NCBI RefSeq assembly: GCF_022376445.1
Contig: NW_025955003.1
Coordinates: forward strand, 1-64,000
Source: Fomitopsis serialis
Lineage: Eukaryota > Basidiomycota > Agaricomycetes > Polyporales > Fomitopsidaceae
Length of the DNA: 64,000 bases
Reading direction: 5' to 3'
How positions within the stretch are numbered: the stretch's first letter is position 1; the number at the start of each line of letters is the position of its first letter. Under the pieces are notes generated by a model. It ran no database searches and had not been told where the DNA came from. It was given only the letters and a program-made list of their open reading frames with translations. Position numbers and translations under genes: made by a program. Of the stretch, positions 1 through 9,952 are shown piece after piece.

Positions 1-118
1 AGTCTCATAACCACTGATGGACGATTCTGACGTACGTTTGCAAGGTGCACAGCTGACGACATGATGTGCGCATCGAGCGTCCTGTGCTGCAGGATGTACC
101 GCTCGTTCTCCGTCACCG

Positions 119-3100
119 TCACCCGTACATCTGCGGCACCGTCATGACCTGCTGCACGATCGACAGAATGTCCGCGCGCATGTTCTGCAGAGGTACGAAT
201 TCATTCTTGACGTGCTTCCGGAACGCTGCCGTCGCGACAGCAGTCGGATTCGGAGTTTTGCCGTCCGGATTGCCCTCGGTTTCGTCCTCTTTCGTCCTCG
301 CCACCTGTGTCGACGATCCGCTCGCGACGGGCAGGTCATCAAACGCGTCAACGTCGATGGGCACGGATTTTGATGCGTGCGCGGGCTGCTTGCCCTTCTT
401 GTTGACCGTGATCGCCGATGTACTCGCGGCTGGCTGCTTCGTCGCGGCTCCAGGGAAGAACATGCTGATCCCCAGCATGGATCGCTGTTCCATGTAGTCG
501 AGCGCCTCCGTCTTGTACCTCGCCTCCTCCGCCTTGATCGCCGCCTTACCTTTCCCCTTTCGCTTCTTCCCTTTCTTGCCCGCCTGCGCTGCCGACTCCT
601 GCTCGCCCCCTTCAAGCGGTGTCCCGTCCGCACTCACCGGTCCCTTCCCAGATCCGAAGCCCGTCAGTCGCCGTATCGCTGGGTGCGTGAGCAACCCGCG
701 AAATCGCCCAATGTCGACAACCGGCCCTTCGCATACCATTCCGGCCAGTTTTCCGGGTTCGCCGGCTGCTTCACGACGAGCGACCAGCGAGGCCAGAAGA
801 TGGCGTCGTGCGTTGGTATGGTCTGGAACTGTTTCATCAGCGTCGTGAGGTCCTTTAGGTACGTGACGATCGGCGGAAGCAAGAACGATTCGCGGGCCAT
901 GATGGTCTTGTGAGCCCACGCAGCGATGCACGCAAGCGCGACCGGAACATAGTTCCGCGTCCAACCTTTCTCCTTTGGCAGCGGAACGCCCGTCCGAGCA
1001 AACGCTAACGCGCCCGGTATGTCCCATGTCAAGTCAGGTAGACGGATCGGCGGGCGCGACGGGCCTGCCTGCGCTACCGGAGCTTGGGCCGCAGGCTTCG
1101 GCTTGTTCTTCGCCGCGTGCGTCCAGGCTTCGGGGCAAGCACGACAGGCGGAGTTTCCGCAGTGACCGATGCCCGTGGACCACCGAGCACGTTGCGGTGG
1201 CCACAGAGATGGACCACCCACGTCAGGAAGCTGGGCTCCTTCGGGAACGCCTGCTTCAGCGAAGGAAAGAGCTGGCGGATCATGTCCTCCGCCTCTTTCT
1301 CCATGTCCGCCGGCTTACGTTCCTTGTTAGCAGAACCGCGCGCACTACCTGGGGCGATGTCCGTGACACCGGCCGCAATCGGCTTGTCCATCCCGGTACG
1401 TATGTGCTTGTACTCGGTGTCGAACTCGATCTGCTGAGCGGTCAGCCTCCCGTAACAGTAGGCCAGCAACGGCATGAACCGCGTCCGTTTTGCCCACGAC
1501 AACATCACGATCTGACATCATCCGGTGAGCACGGTCTCCGATCTGTATGTTGTGTACCACTGACCTTCGCGGCCAGGCTCTCGCTCACCGGCCCAATGTG
1601 CTTCTTCAGACCGCCCATCAGCTCAAGCGCAGTCAACGCGCCCACCAAGGCACCGGCCGACTTGTAGCGCAGGTCGTTGCCGACCGCACAAGCAAACAGC
1701 GACATCGGCTCGAGCACGAACGCGAGCTGACACCGGTGAGTAACAATCACCAGAGCACGGAGCGATGTACTTACCCAGATCCATCCCAACTCGTGCGTCG
1801 CACGGTCAACCAACAGGCACGAAATCAAGCCGTGCGTGATCAGCGGTGCGGCCGTGACAACCGCGGCGCCCTGCGCCTCCACACTCCACGGATGGTACAC
1901 GAACCGGATCCGCGCGAGGACCGCTGCACGATGCGCAATCTCCGCATCCGTGTCGCATGGCAGGAGGTCAGCCATGGCAGCATGCAACGCATCACCGTAC
2001 GCACGCATCTGCTTGCAAGCGTCAGTCGTCCGCAGGTACAGCAGGCGCGGATCGTCCTCGACGATGTGCTTCTGGTGCAAGATCTCCAGAGCCTCGAAGA
2101 CTTCCGGAGTGTACATAGAGTAGTCGGGCACCGCACGCAGGAACGCTGACCGAAGCCGGTTCATCGTACCGTACTCCTTGATGGTGTCCAGCGCGGCACT
2201 CTCCTGGCCGTCCGCACCGTATATCTTCTCGCCCTCCTTCGCATGGTGCGCGTGTACGAACGCGTCCCAGTCCGTACATGCTTGCGTAACCTTGTCGTCC
2301 GACAGCGGGAAATCCTGCTTCGAGCCGATCAGGCCCATCGTCCGGTGCAAGTCGAGGACGGGGTAGATGACCGCCTGTATGACGTAGATAGTTAGCCACA
2401 ATCAAAATGGATTAACCTGATACTCACTCCAAATGTCGTCGTCGCTTCCTGCTCGAGTTCTCGCCACCGCATGATGCCGGTATTCTCAAAGTGGGACCCG
2501 AGCGACGTGAGTGCGATGCAGAATCGTGCGAGCGGAAGACAGTGCACGATGCGCGAGAACATCGTGTTCGCGTGGTGCCCGCCCTTGACCTGTCGTTCCG
2601 CCTGCTGAGCCTCCTTGTGGGTCTCCTGCTTATCGCGCAGGACTTGACGAGTTGCGACGGTTTGATCTCACACAGCGACTTCATCTCCATCGTAAACTTC
2701 TCTTGATCCCCCTCCACCTTCTTCCGTGCGTCGCGGTTTCGCGCGAGCGTGTTGATCGCCGCAGGTGAGAGTTTATCTAAGGATGGTATGAGTGATCGTG
2801 CGAGATTTGTGAGAACGATACGAACGCACCGCTATCGAAGACCTCCGCCAACCACCACGCCCGCTCGTGCATGTACGCATGCGCATTCTCCACGTCCTGT
2901 TCACGTTGCTTGAGTTCGGCCCTCCACGCCTCCGACGTCTTGAACGAGGCCTTCCAATCGTCCACGCGCTTCTCCGTGCGCACGATCGCATTCTCACCGT
3001 CCTGGTGCCAGTCGGCAGACGCGTGCAGGCGATGCTGCCCGGCGATCACGTCAAGCACGACCTTCGATTTCTCATCCTCAATCGCCTGGGCTGCAAGCTG

Positions 3101-3571
3101 CAGCTTCGGCGTCTTCGAGCCCTTGTGACCGGATACGATGAACGACTCGGGCTGACCGATCCACCGGGTACGGCGAGCAGAAGCGCGTTCTCCTTGAGTA
3201 CGTTGCGAGGCTCGTGCTTCAGGTCTTTCACGATACCCTCGCGGTGGTGAGCATCGAGCGGCGCGGGTTCCAACGTTGGTACAAATAGTCGACCTGCATT
3301 GCTCTCATAAGCCAGGGCGATGCCGGCACGAGCGTGAAGCCGAGGCATGCTTCCGCCGCCTCTGCGAGAAGCTCAGCCTCCCGATCCTGTTCAGCGCCCT
3401 GACCGGCCGTCATGGGCATTGGGATCCCCCCGATCACGTCCAAGTCCGGTTGAATCTACATTGACAACTGTCAGTGTCGATCGGCCACTGATTTGATAAC
3501 GGTACGTACCTCTTCATACTGCAGCGACTGATCCGAAGGCCAGGCGACCGAGACGAGCCACGGTCAGACAT
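119..3571 (-). CDS. Large unknown protein with ParB/DGQHR-like motif (frameshifted model)
   Basis: I do not recognise a named family. Reading right to left, the ATG at 3571 opens a protein of about 1000 residues ending at the TGA at 119-121. The N-terminal third has the layout of a ParB/sulfiredoxin-like domain: 'PLDAHHREGIVKDLKHEPRN' near 3200-3260, then 'VLDVIAGQHRLHASADW' near 3030, resembling the GxRRLxA or DGQHR signature. The middle (2390-1510) is helical. The tail has a lysine cluster (GKKGKKRKGKGK) that could be a nuclear signal. Introns are visible near 3450-3510, 2390-2440, 1725-1775 and 1505-1560, all GT-AG. The frame slips by single bases near 3550, 3287, 3165, 2645, 1131 and 719; restoring one base in a short homopolymer at each site rejoins the protein. 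ParB-like is inference from one motif. It could also be a protein carried by a mobile element. Confidence 0.55.
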
Positions 3572-3718
3572 GGCACAGCACAGATGACAAGCAGAGTGAG
3601 ATGAAGAGCGTAGAGATGTGCGCGAACGCGCGATCGATCTGTGGGCGTATGTTTAACAAGGTAAGTGTGCCCCGAACGCATGGCTACGGATACGTCCGAA
3701 GCACATGATCGTGTGACA

Positions 3719-4296
3719 TTACCCGCACTCGCGCAGCCAGCGCGAGTGCGGGTAAAGATACCGATTAAGATCAATGGATCCGGTCTCTCGATGCTACCGG
3801 TCTATCGTTATTTACCCGCACTCGCGCCGGCGACGCGAGTGCGGGTAACGGTACATCAAATCGTACTACAACTACCCGCACTCGCGTCGCCGGCGCGAGT
3901 GCGGGTACTGTTCGTGTAATTCTATTGTTATTTACCCGCACTCGCGCTGGCGACGCGAGTGCGGGTAGCGTGTCACATAATTAGTGTGTCGTTACCCGCA
4001 TTGGCGCCGTCGGCGCGAGTGCGGGTAAATGACTGATTCGTAAGCTTCTTTACCCGCACTCGTGCCGGCAGCGCGAAAGGGGGTAAAATACCCTACAAAA
4101 TGGGTATTCGGTAGTAAGTGTATGAGTGACGCATGAATCATTGACGTAGCTATATTATTACTGTACTGTGTTAGTGTGTTGTGTAGAGTAATGATCCGTC
4201 TATTCACCCGCATCTGCGCTGTAGCGCGAGTGCGGGTAACAGTCTCGGACAGTGGTCGTTTACCCGCAATGGCGCATGTAGCGCGAGTGCGGGTAA
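3719..4296. repeat. Array of eight ~37-bp palindromes
   Basis: Eight inverted repeats occur at 3719-3755, 3812-3848, 3873-3907, 3932-3967, 3992-4028, 4050-4086, 4203-4239 and 4260-4296. The best have perfect 14-16 bp arms (TTACCCGCACTCGCGC and its complement) around a 5-7 nt core. Units 2-6 repeat every 58-60 bp, with AT-rich unrelated spacers between them. Core orientation varies: unit 3 carries the complement of the unit 2 core. The right arm GCGCGAGTGCGGGTAA is nearly invariant except in unit 6, while the left arm has drifted in units 5, 7 and 8. The array lies just upstream of the start at 3571 of the minus-strand gene. Confidence 0.93.
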
Positions 4297-4399
4297 GGAA
4301 ACAGGAAATTGTTGGGTGTTCCTCATGTGCAGAGGTCCAGTTTTTTGTGAAAACCTCGCCCTGACCCCGCCCTGACCCCGAACATTGGTCGAAAATCCC

Positions 4400-5150
4400 C
4401 TATAATTAAGGAAACCTGGCGCACATCTGAGTGGCGGGAGTCATCACTGGTGTCGTCGGAGGGCCCGGAGGAGGATATCGCGGGCGGTGGCTGTGGCGAC
4501 GAGCACGACGGTGAAGAGAGAGACGAGCAGCGAGCAGGGCCTTGCCCTTTGGCTTAGGAGAGGGAGTCTCGCTCGCTCTTCCGTCCGTCCGCTCACTCGC
4601 CAGCCAACGATCTCGTCCTGCTGTCCTGTTGTCTGCTCGCCGCGTAACCCGCTCACCCCAGGACTGTTCGTTCCCCAATCCTCTCACTCTCTCACCTTCC
4701 CATCCACCAGTCCTCTGACCTGCTCGTCCACCCATCCATTGACTTGCTTCCTCTGTTGTTCTTCCGTCCGTCCGCCTGTCCGCCCTGTCACTAGCTATTC
4801 CGCCGACCCGCTCACCTGCCTGACTTCTTGCACTCTGGTCAGCCCGTCACCTCGCTCGCACGTCCGCTTGCCGCCTCGTGCTCCCGCCATCTCAGGTGCC
4901 TGTCATCTCGTCCTCTTCTCTGCTCGACCGCACGTCCTCTCGCCGTCTCGCCTGCATGACCTCTTGCGATCCCGTCCCCCATCTTCTCGACCACCCGTCT
5001 GCTTGCACGGACGCCATCTTGCCCGCCCGTTCTCTTATGCACTCGCTCGCCCGTCTTGTTGCCATGTCGTCCGCTCGGATGCTCGCGAGCTCATGGTCTG
5101 TCGTCTCCTTTCGTGTTTGCATGCTGGGTGTGCAGGGTAGCGGGGGGCCG
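4400..5150. repeat. Pyrimidine-rich low-complexity tract
   Basis: The plus strand is built from endless variants of short CT-rich words such as CTCGCCCGCTCGCT, TCCGTCCGTCCGCC and CTTGCC. ORFs across it give only Ser/Pro/Leu/Cys-rich low-complexity translations and I do not call them genes. The same kind of sequence recurs at about 51415-52250 (purine-rich on plus) and 53390-54060. I see no coding gene between 4300 and 5160. Confidence 0.7.
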
Positions 5151-5159
5151 TAGGACGTG

Positions 5160-8150
5160 AACAGACCACCCCGCTCTTACGCAGGGTTGTCATGCGTACG
5201 TACTTCATGCTCAGCACGCATTCGGTGTGTCCGAGAGGAATAGAGGGCGGGACAATGAAGCAGGAGGGCGGTGGTAAGTCGGGAAGGTAGTGAGGTGTCG
5301 GAAAGGGCCATAGGACACAAATAGGACACGAGCAGACAACCCCACGGGACGCATTGCGTGCATCTGAGAGACGGTAGAACTGCGGGGGTGGGCTGGGATG
5401 GCGGTAGGGGAGCTGGGGCGGGTGACACACCTACTCGTGTCCTCTCTCGGCCGTTTGAGCCCCTTGTTTCCTTTTCTCTACCGTCGACTGCAGGACGCGC
5501 TGTCGTATTGTCCATGTCGCCGGTGGCCTTGGAACGCCCCGGGATCGTGGGCAGGGGCTGCGGTGACGTCCTAGGTGTATCGTCTGCGCAGACAGAGAAA
5601 AGACACGCACCCGAGTTTCGAGCTGTGGACACGTTTTGGGAAGAGCCGTTAGGGCTTGATGGCACGATGGGAGAAGAGTTTGATATGTACGAGCCGCAGC
5701 AGCGACGGGCGGAGAAAGCGCAGGCGTTCAGACAGGTTGTGATTCGAGTTGGATTCGAGCGATAAAACTTATGCTCACCTACAGAGCCCCCACCACCAAC
5801 TACGCGCACACAGGACATTCAATTCCCTCCATGACGCCTGTCTAGCATGCGTGGGAGCACGAAATGCTCATGGCCAAGCTCGACTGAGACGGCGTATTCC
5901 TCTTGGGTCTATAGGGAGGTGGTGACGAATGTGGCTGCGAGTCGATGCATGCCGAGCGAGTGAAGGATCGATCAATGGGAGTCAACGGTTGGGATGGGCG
6001 AGAGAGAGCGCGAACACCGGAACGAGGGTCATGAGCAGTCGAAAGCAGCGTTGAGGAGAGGACCGCGGGAGACGATCGCACAGGCGCCCAAACCAGGTCT
6101 CTACAGTCTAAGTACTTACTGGCGCCTTGCATATTGCTTCAAGTCGTGGATTTGGTGCATGTGTAGTAGGTTCTCGCAGCTTCCGTGTTTGCTCAATTCT
6201 AGTAACTTAGCTTGTTCGCACGTCGCTCTACATAGCAAAGTGTAAGGCGGCCTGAAGCTTGTCAGACCGCCACGAGAACATTGCGAATGACAACGATGCG
6301 AGAGCATATATCAACACAACGACTGTGTACAGACACATCCTTGCGGTGATACTCCTACATATCCGGCCAGTCATCGGGGTCTACGACGAATATGCCCACA
6401 TAAATATAACAGCCTATTGACTCGAAACTGAATACTCACGACTGAGGAGATGTAGCATCTCAAGCAACCACAATGGGTAGTTTGACAGGGATTCGCGCAG
6501 TCGCATCTTAATTCAATGTACACATTGCAATGCATTAGCATTAGATGAGACTCAGTGCAGAAATGACTCACTTCGCGTTTCCAGGCACGCCGCAACTGCT
6601 GGGAGTACGGGTGGAACCGAGGGGACGTCGTCGTAAATGTCAACTGTGCTTTCGGCATACTAAGCGGACTATGCAATGGGTGTTGTCGTGTTGCAGGTTC
6701 TGCGAATGTCAAACTCCTGCTCTTGTACTCACGCAGCTATAGCACAGTGTCGTAAGCTCAGGCACGTCTTCTAGGGCTCAGCAAGACAGCAATGAGGTTG
6801 TACTTCGTTGGTTCTCAGCGCCGTGATCGATGTTCGTGTCTGCGTGGATGATTACATGTATCCGTGCTGCACGTAAAATTTTAAAACTGGTTCCTTGCTT
6901 AGCGGGCGCGATCGCGAGCGAGCGAGAACGCCGCAGGCTTCTCCGGTAACGCATGCCTGAGTTCGATGCAACGGAGTTCGTCAATATGGGCAAGCCGCGG
7001 GACAAGTGGTACGGATTTACCTGTAGCATGCAGGTGGCGCCCGCGGATCGACTGGAGTAACGAGAGATTTGTCAGTGTAATTCGGGCACAGAAGACATGA
7101 GCCACGAGAATGACTGACCTTAGCTGTAGGTGGTTCGAGGGAAGGTTGCACCATACGTATATACCTGTCATGTATGATGTAAAGGTAGACACTAGATCTT
7201 CTCGGCTTACCACTGTGGTTGTCAATGAGGCTCTGCCTCCACCACGTGCTCGCCTGGGGTGCTGGCATGCCTACCATGAGGCAAGTCATTTTAGGAGCTT
7301 CGGATACTGCACTCACTACCCGCGAGATGTATCGTTCGCGCAAGCACGCCCAACTGCAACCGCAGGCTCTCGCTACGAGGGCGCAGACAAGTGGCCTAGC
7401 ATTAGAAGAACGTGAGTCTGCCTCTCGCTGTCACAGAACCAATTGAATCACATACTGTACGCGCAATGCTATTGTACAACCGCAATTTGGATCAGGATCC
7501 CCAACCAGATCGAATCGCGCATCAGTGCAAAGAAGGGTCGACGCTCCAAGGAATTGCATTGACAAGTTGCGGCGTCTTGGGGCGGCCTGCGAACACGTCA
7601 ACGCGAACGCGTTTTTCAGTGCCGCGTCGAGATGCGGGGACTTGCCAGAAGACCTGTGAATGACAGCCCCGAAGTCAGCGGCGGTCGTTTGTACACGAGA
7701 AGGCAGTGGTTAAAGCGGCGGAACAAGGAGAACTGCGGCAACAGGACAGCAACGTGTACCACCCCTTTTCTAGTGTCGCCTGACGTAGAGACCGGCGAGA
7801 CAGGAATGCCCTATTGTTACGTACCTCTGTCCGTGGAGCATTTCTGCTCGGCCTTTTGACTCATTACGTGTTCATCTCTTTCCTCTCGCGTATCCTCGCC
7901 TTCTCCTCGCCCTCCGAGGCTGTCGGTGGTTGTTGCTTCATGGCAGACCTGTCAATCAAGTCCATGCTCTCGCTGTCGATGCAAGTACGAGAGTGAAGGA
8001 GTAGACCGTGAGACGGAAGACGAGGTTGCGGACGAGCAGCCCGGAGCCGAGGCCGCTGACCCTGAAGCCACGCAGAGGTGGCAGGAACGTGAGCGGGCGT
8101 GACTGACACAGAGGCGATGGAGTTGACTTGCGGCGCGTCACCGCAATTGA
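5160..8150. other. No recognisable gene
   Basis: About 3 kb with only short ORFs in all frames and no domain motif I can identify. The longest candidate, a 213-codon minus-strand frame ending at 5177, is Ser/Pro-rich and unconvincing. Small genes with many introns could be hidden here, but nothing supports a specific model. Confidence 0.5.
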
Positions 8151-8492
8151 CGGGTGGCCGACAGCATCAGCCACTCGGGTTTGATGGAGAATCTATCCAT
8201 TCGATTCGGTACTTCACTCGAGGTCGGACGGTTTATCATCAAGGAATGAGAGGAGGTTAAGGCTGCACGGATACATTGTCGGCATACCGTACAGAGTAGC
8301 AACCGCAAAGTATGTCGCCATTGTTCCGTCCCGCTCAGATGCAGCGAGCGGCAGGGATATGTGCTTACGTGTAGCTCCTGAGTCAGAAAACTTCAGCGAG
8401 CGCATCACAATAGCTGAGCGATGAATACGTAGAGGACTGGGTTATGAAACGCATATGAGTATATGGGGCAGAGTACGGACAAGAACACGTAC

Positions 8493-8730
8493 CGGTGTTC
8501 CCGCGAACGAGTGCATCGCCGTGGCGATTGGTGAGCGCGTCGCTGACGTGCTACTCGGTTTGCTCACGGACGGTATTCATATACCTGTCCGAGTACGAGA
8601 GCAGGCCTGGCCGGAAGGTCAGTGGTCGCAGGGTGGTAGACGAGAGAAAGATGCGACTTACTGTAGTAGTCGACGACAAAAGCGGGGCAGACACCGACGT
8701 GTTTCCTACGTTCGAGGAAGTCTGAAGGCG
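8493..8730 (-). pseudogene. LSM6-like pseudogene, copy A
   Basis: On the minus strand, exon 1 (about 8730-8662) reads DFLERRKHVGVCPAFVVDYY and is followed by a GTAAGT donor. Exon 2 (8606-8493) reads LLSYSDRYMNTVREQTE, stop, HVSDALTNRHGDALVRGN. This aligns along its length with the Sm1/Sm2 motifs of LSM6, a subunit of the U6 snRNA-binding LSm2-8 and mRNA-decay LSm1-7 rings (family features VDYRG, DGYMN, ALEQTEEHV, YGDAFIRGN). An in-frame TAG between EQTE and HVS, and loss of several Sm residues, make it non-functional. No credible final exon follows the GTACGT donor at 8492. The intron position is shared with copy B. Confidence 0.7.
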
Positions 8731-9327
8731 AGGTGAGCCCAAGCTACCACTCCTGTGCATGCCACAATCTGCAATCGGTTTTCCGGTTAGCCGTCGAGTA
8801 CTAGTCACCTGCAATGATGCAGCTTACCTCACCACGCCGAATATCTTCGTTGAGAGCGGTTTGCAGTGGAGAAAGCGATACGGCAGCACGTCATGACTTG
8901 GGAGGTGAACTGGACACGAGTTGGCAGACAGCGATGCGTGTGGATACAACTGCGAGCGGGGACATTTGGACAGATCGAGAGGCAGTGTTGCGGATGGCCG
9001 ACAGCATCAGCAACTCGGGGTTTGATGGGAAATCTGTGAATTCAATTGAATACCTCACTCGAGGTCGACTGATTCACCACACGTACAAGATGAGAACGGT
9101 CTATGAATACGCCGTTCATATAGAGAGATGCAATTGGAAGACATACCGCCGGTGTTCCGTCCTGCTGAGATGCGGCGAACGGCAATGGTGAATGTCCGGG
9201 CGTCACTGAAGAGTCATAACGCTTTGACGAGCACATCAAAGCAACCCATGGGGGCGGATGTGTAAGGGACTGGAGCGTTGAGGGGGCATGAGCGCATCGG
9301 AGACAGAGTAAAGACGAGAGCACGTAC

Positions 9328-9625
9328 CGGTGTTCCCGCGAATGAACGAATCACCATAGCAACGGGTGATCATACCGCTGACGTGCTCCTCGGTCTGCTC
9401 GAGGGCGCTGCTCATGTAAATGTCGAGGTACAAGAGCACGCCTGGCCGGGAGGTTAGAGGCTGAGGACGCGACGGTCAAATGGAAGACGCGACGTACCAT
9501 ATTAGCCGACGATGCCAGCCCACGCCGTCCGTGAGGTTGAGGACGATGCACACGTCGACGACGCGCTTGAGGAGGTCGACAGACGAGCCCGACGCAGCTG
9601 GTGAAGGCGGTGGTGGCGGGAGGTC
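9328..9625 (-). pseudogene. LSM6-like pseudogene, copy B
   Basis: On the minus strand, exon 1 (about 9625-9498) contains VDLLKRVVDVCIVLNLTDGV, matching the Sm1 motif of LSM6. Exon 2 (9441-9328) contains VLLYLDIYMSSALEQTEEHV and YGDSFIRGN, which match the Sm2 motif. A 56-bp GT-AG intron lies at 9442-9497. The exon 1 frame does not join exon 2 cleanly: two nucleotides are left where one is needed. The conserved DYRG turn is replaced, and the C-terminal NVLYI strand is absent. I therefore call it a pseudogene, better preserved than copy A. The functional LSM6 is presumably elsewhere. It lies divergently about 330 bp from the transporter start at 9953. Confidence 0.7.
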
Positions 9626-9952
9626 GAGGACGAGAGTAAACACGTGAGGGCAGCAGGTGGGCGCGTTTGATCGACGGATGCGCGCGTCGCCGTCGACGGG
9701 CGCAGCGCACTCGGGTCTCTGTGCGCTCGCCCCATCTGCTCTGCCCGTCATGTCCGACGCCCATATAACACCCCACGCCGTGCCGCAAGCCCTGTGCCCG
9801 CCCAGCACGCCCCGACGCTCGCGACGACGACCGCTGGCTCGCCGACGACCTCTCCCCGGAACAGGCCCACCCGCGCGCGGACTGGCCCACTGACTCTGGC
9901 GACTCGGAGGACGCGCACCTCGTCTGCACGGGAGTAAGCCCCTTTCCCGACC

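Larger units (their letters stand above)
8150..9640. repeat. Tandem duplication (~840-bp offset)
   Basis: The segment from about 8150 to 8730 recurs in the same orientation from about 8995 to 9625. Matching landmarks are GGCCGACAGCATCAGC at 8157 and 8998, CACTCGAGGTCG at 8216 and 9057, and CACGTACCGGTGTTCCCGCG at 8486 and 9321. Divergence is substantial (roughly a quarter or more of sites by eye), so the duplication is old. Each copy contains one decayed LSM6-like coding segment on the minus strand. Confidence 0.8.

Noticed and set aside
3665..3919. Small protein with repeated PALAxxARVRV motif
   Set aside because: It is simply the palindrome array read through in one frame.
3719..4296. CRISPR array
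   Set aside because: Eukaryotic context, palindromic rather than partially dyad repeats with loop cores that vary, and spacers of ~23 bp without cas genes.
4487..5140. 217-codon plus-strand ORF
   Set aside because: Translation is low-complexity Ser/Pro/Leu/Cys from CT-rich repeats; no domain, several frames are equally open.
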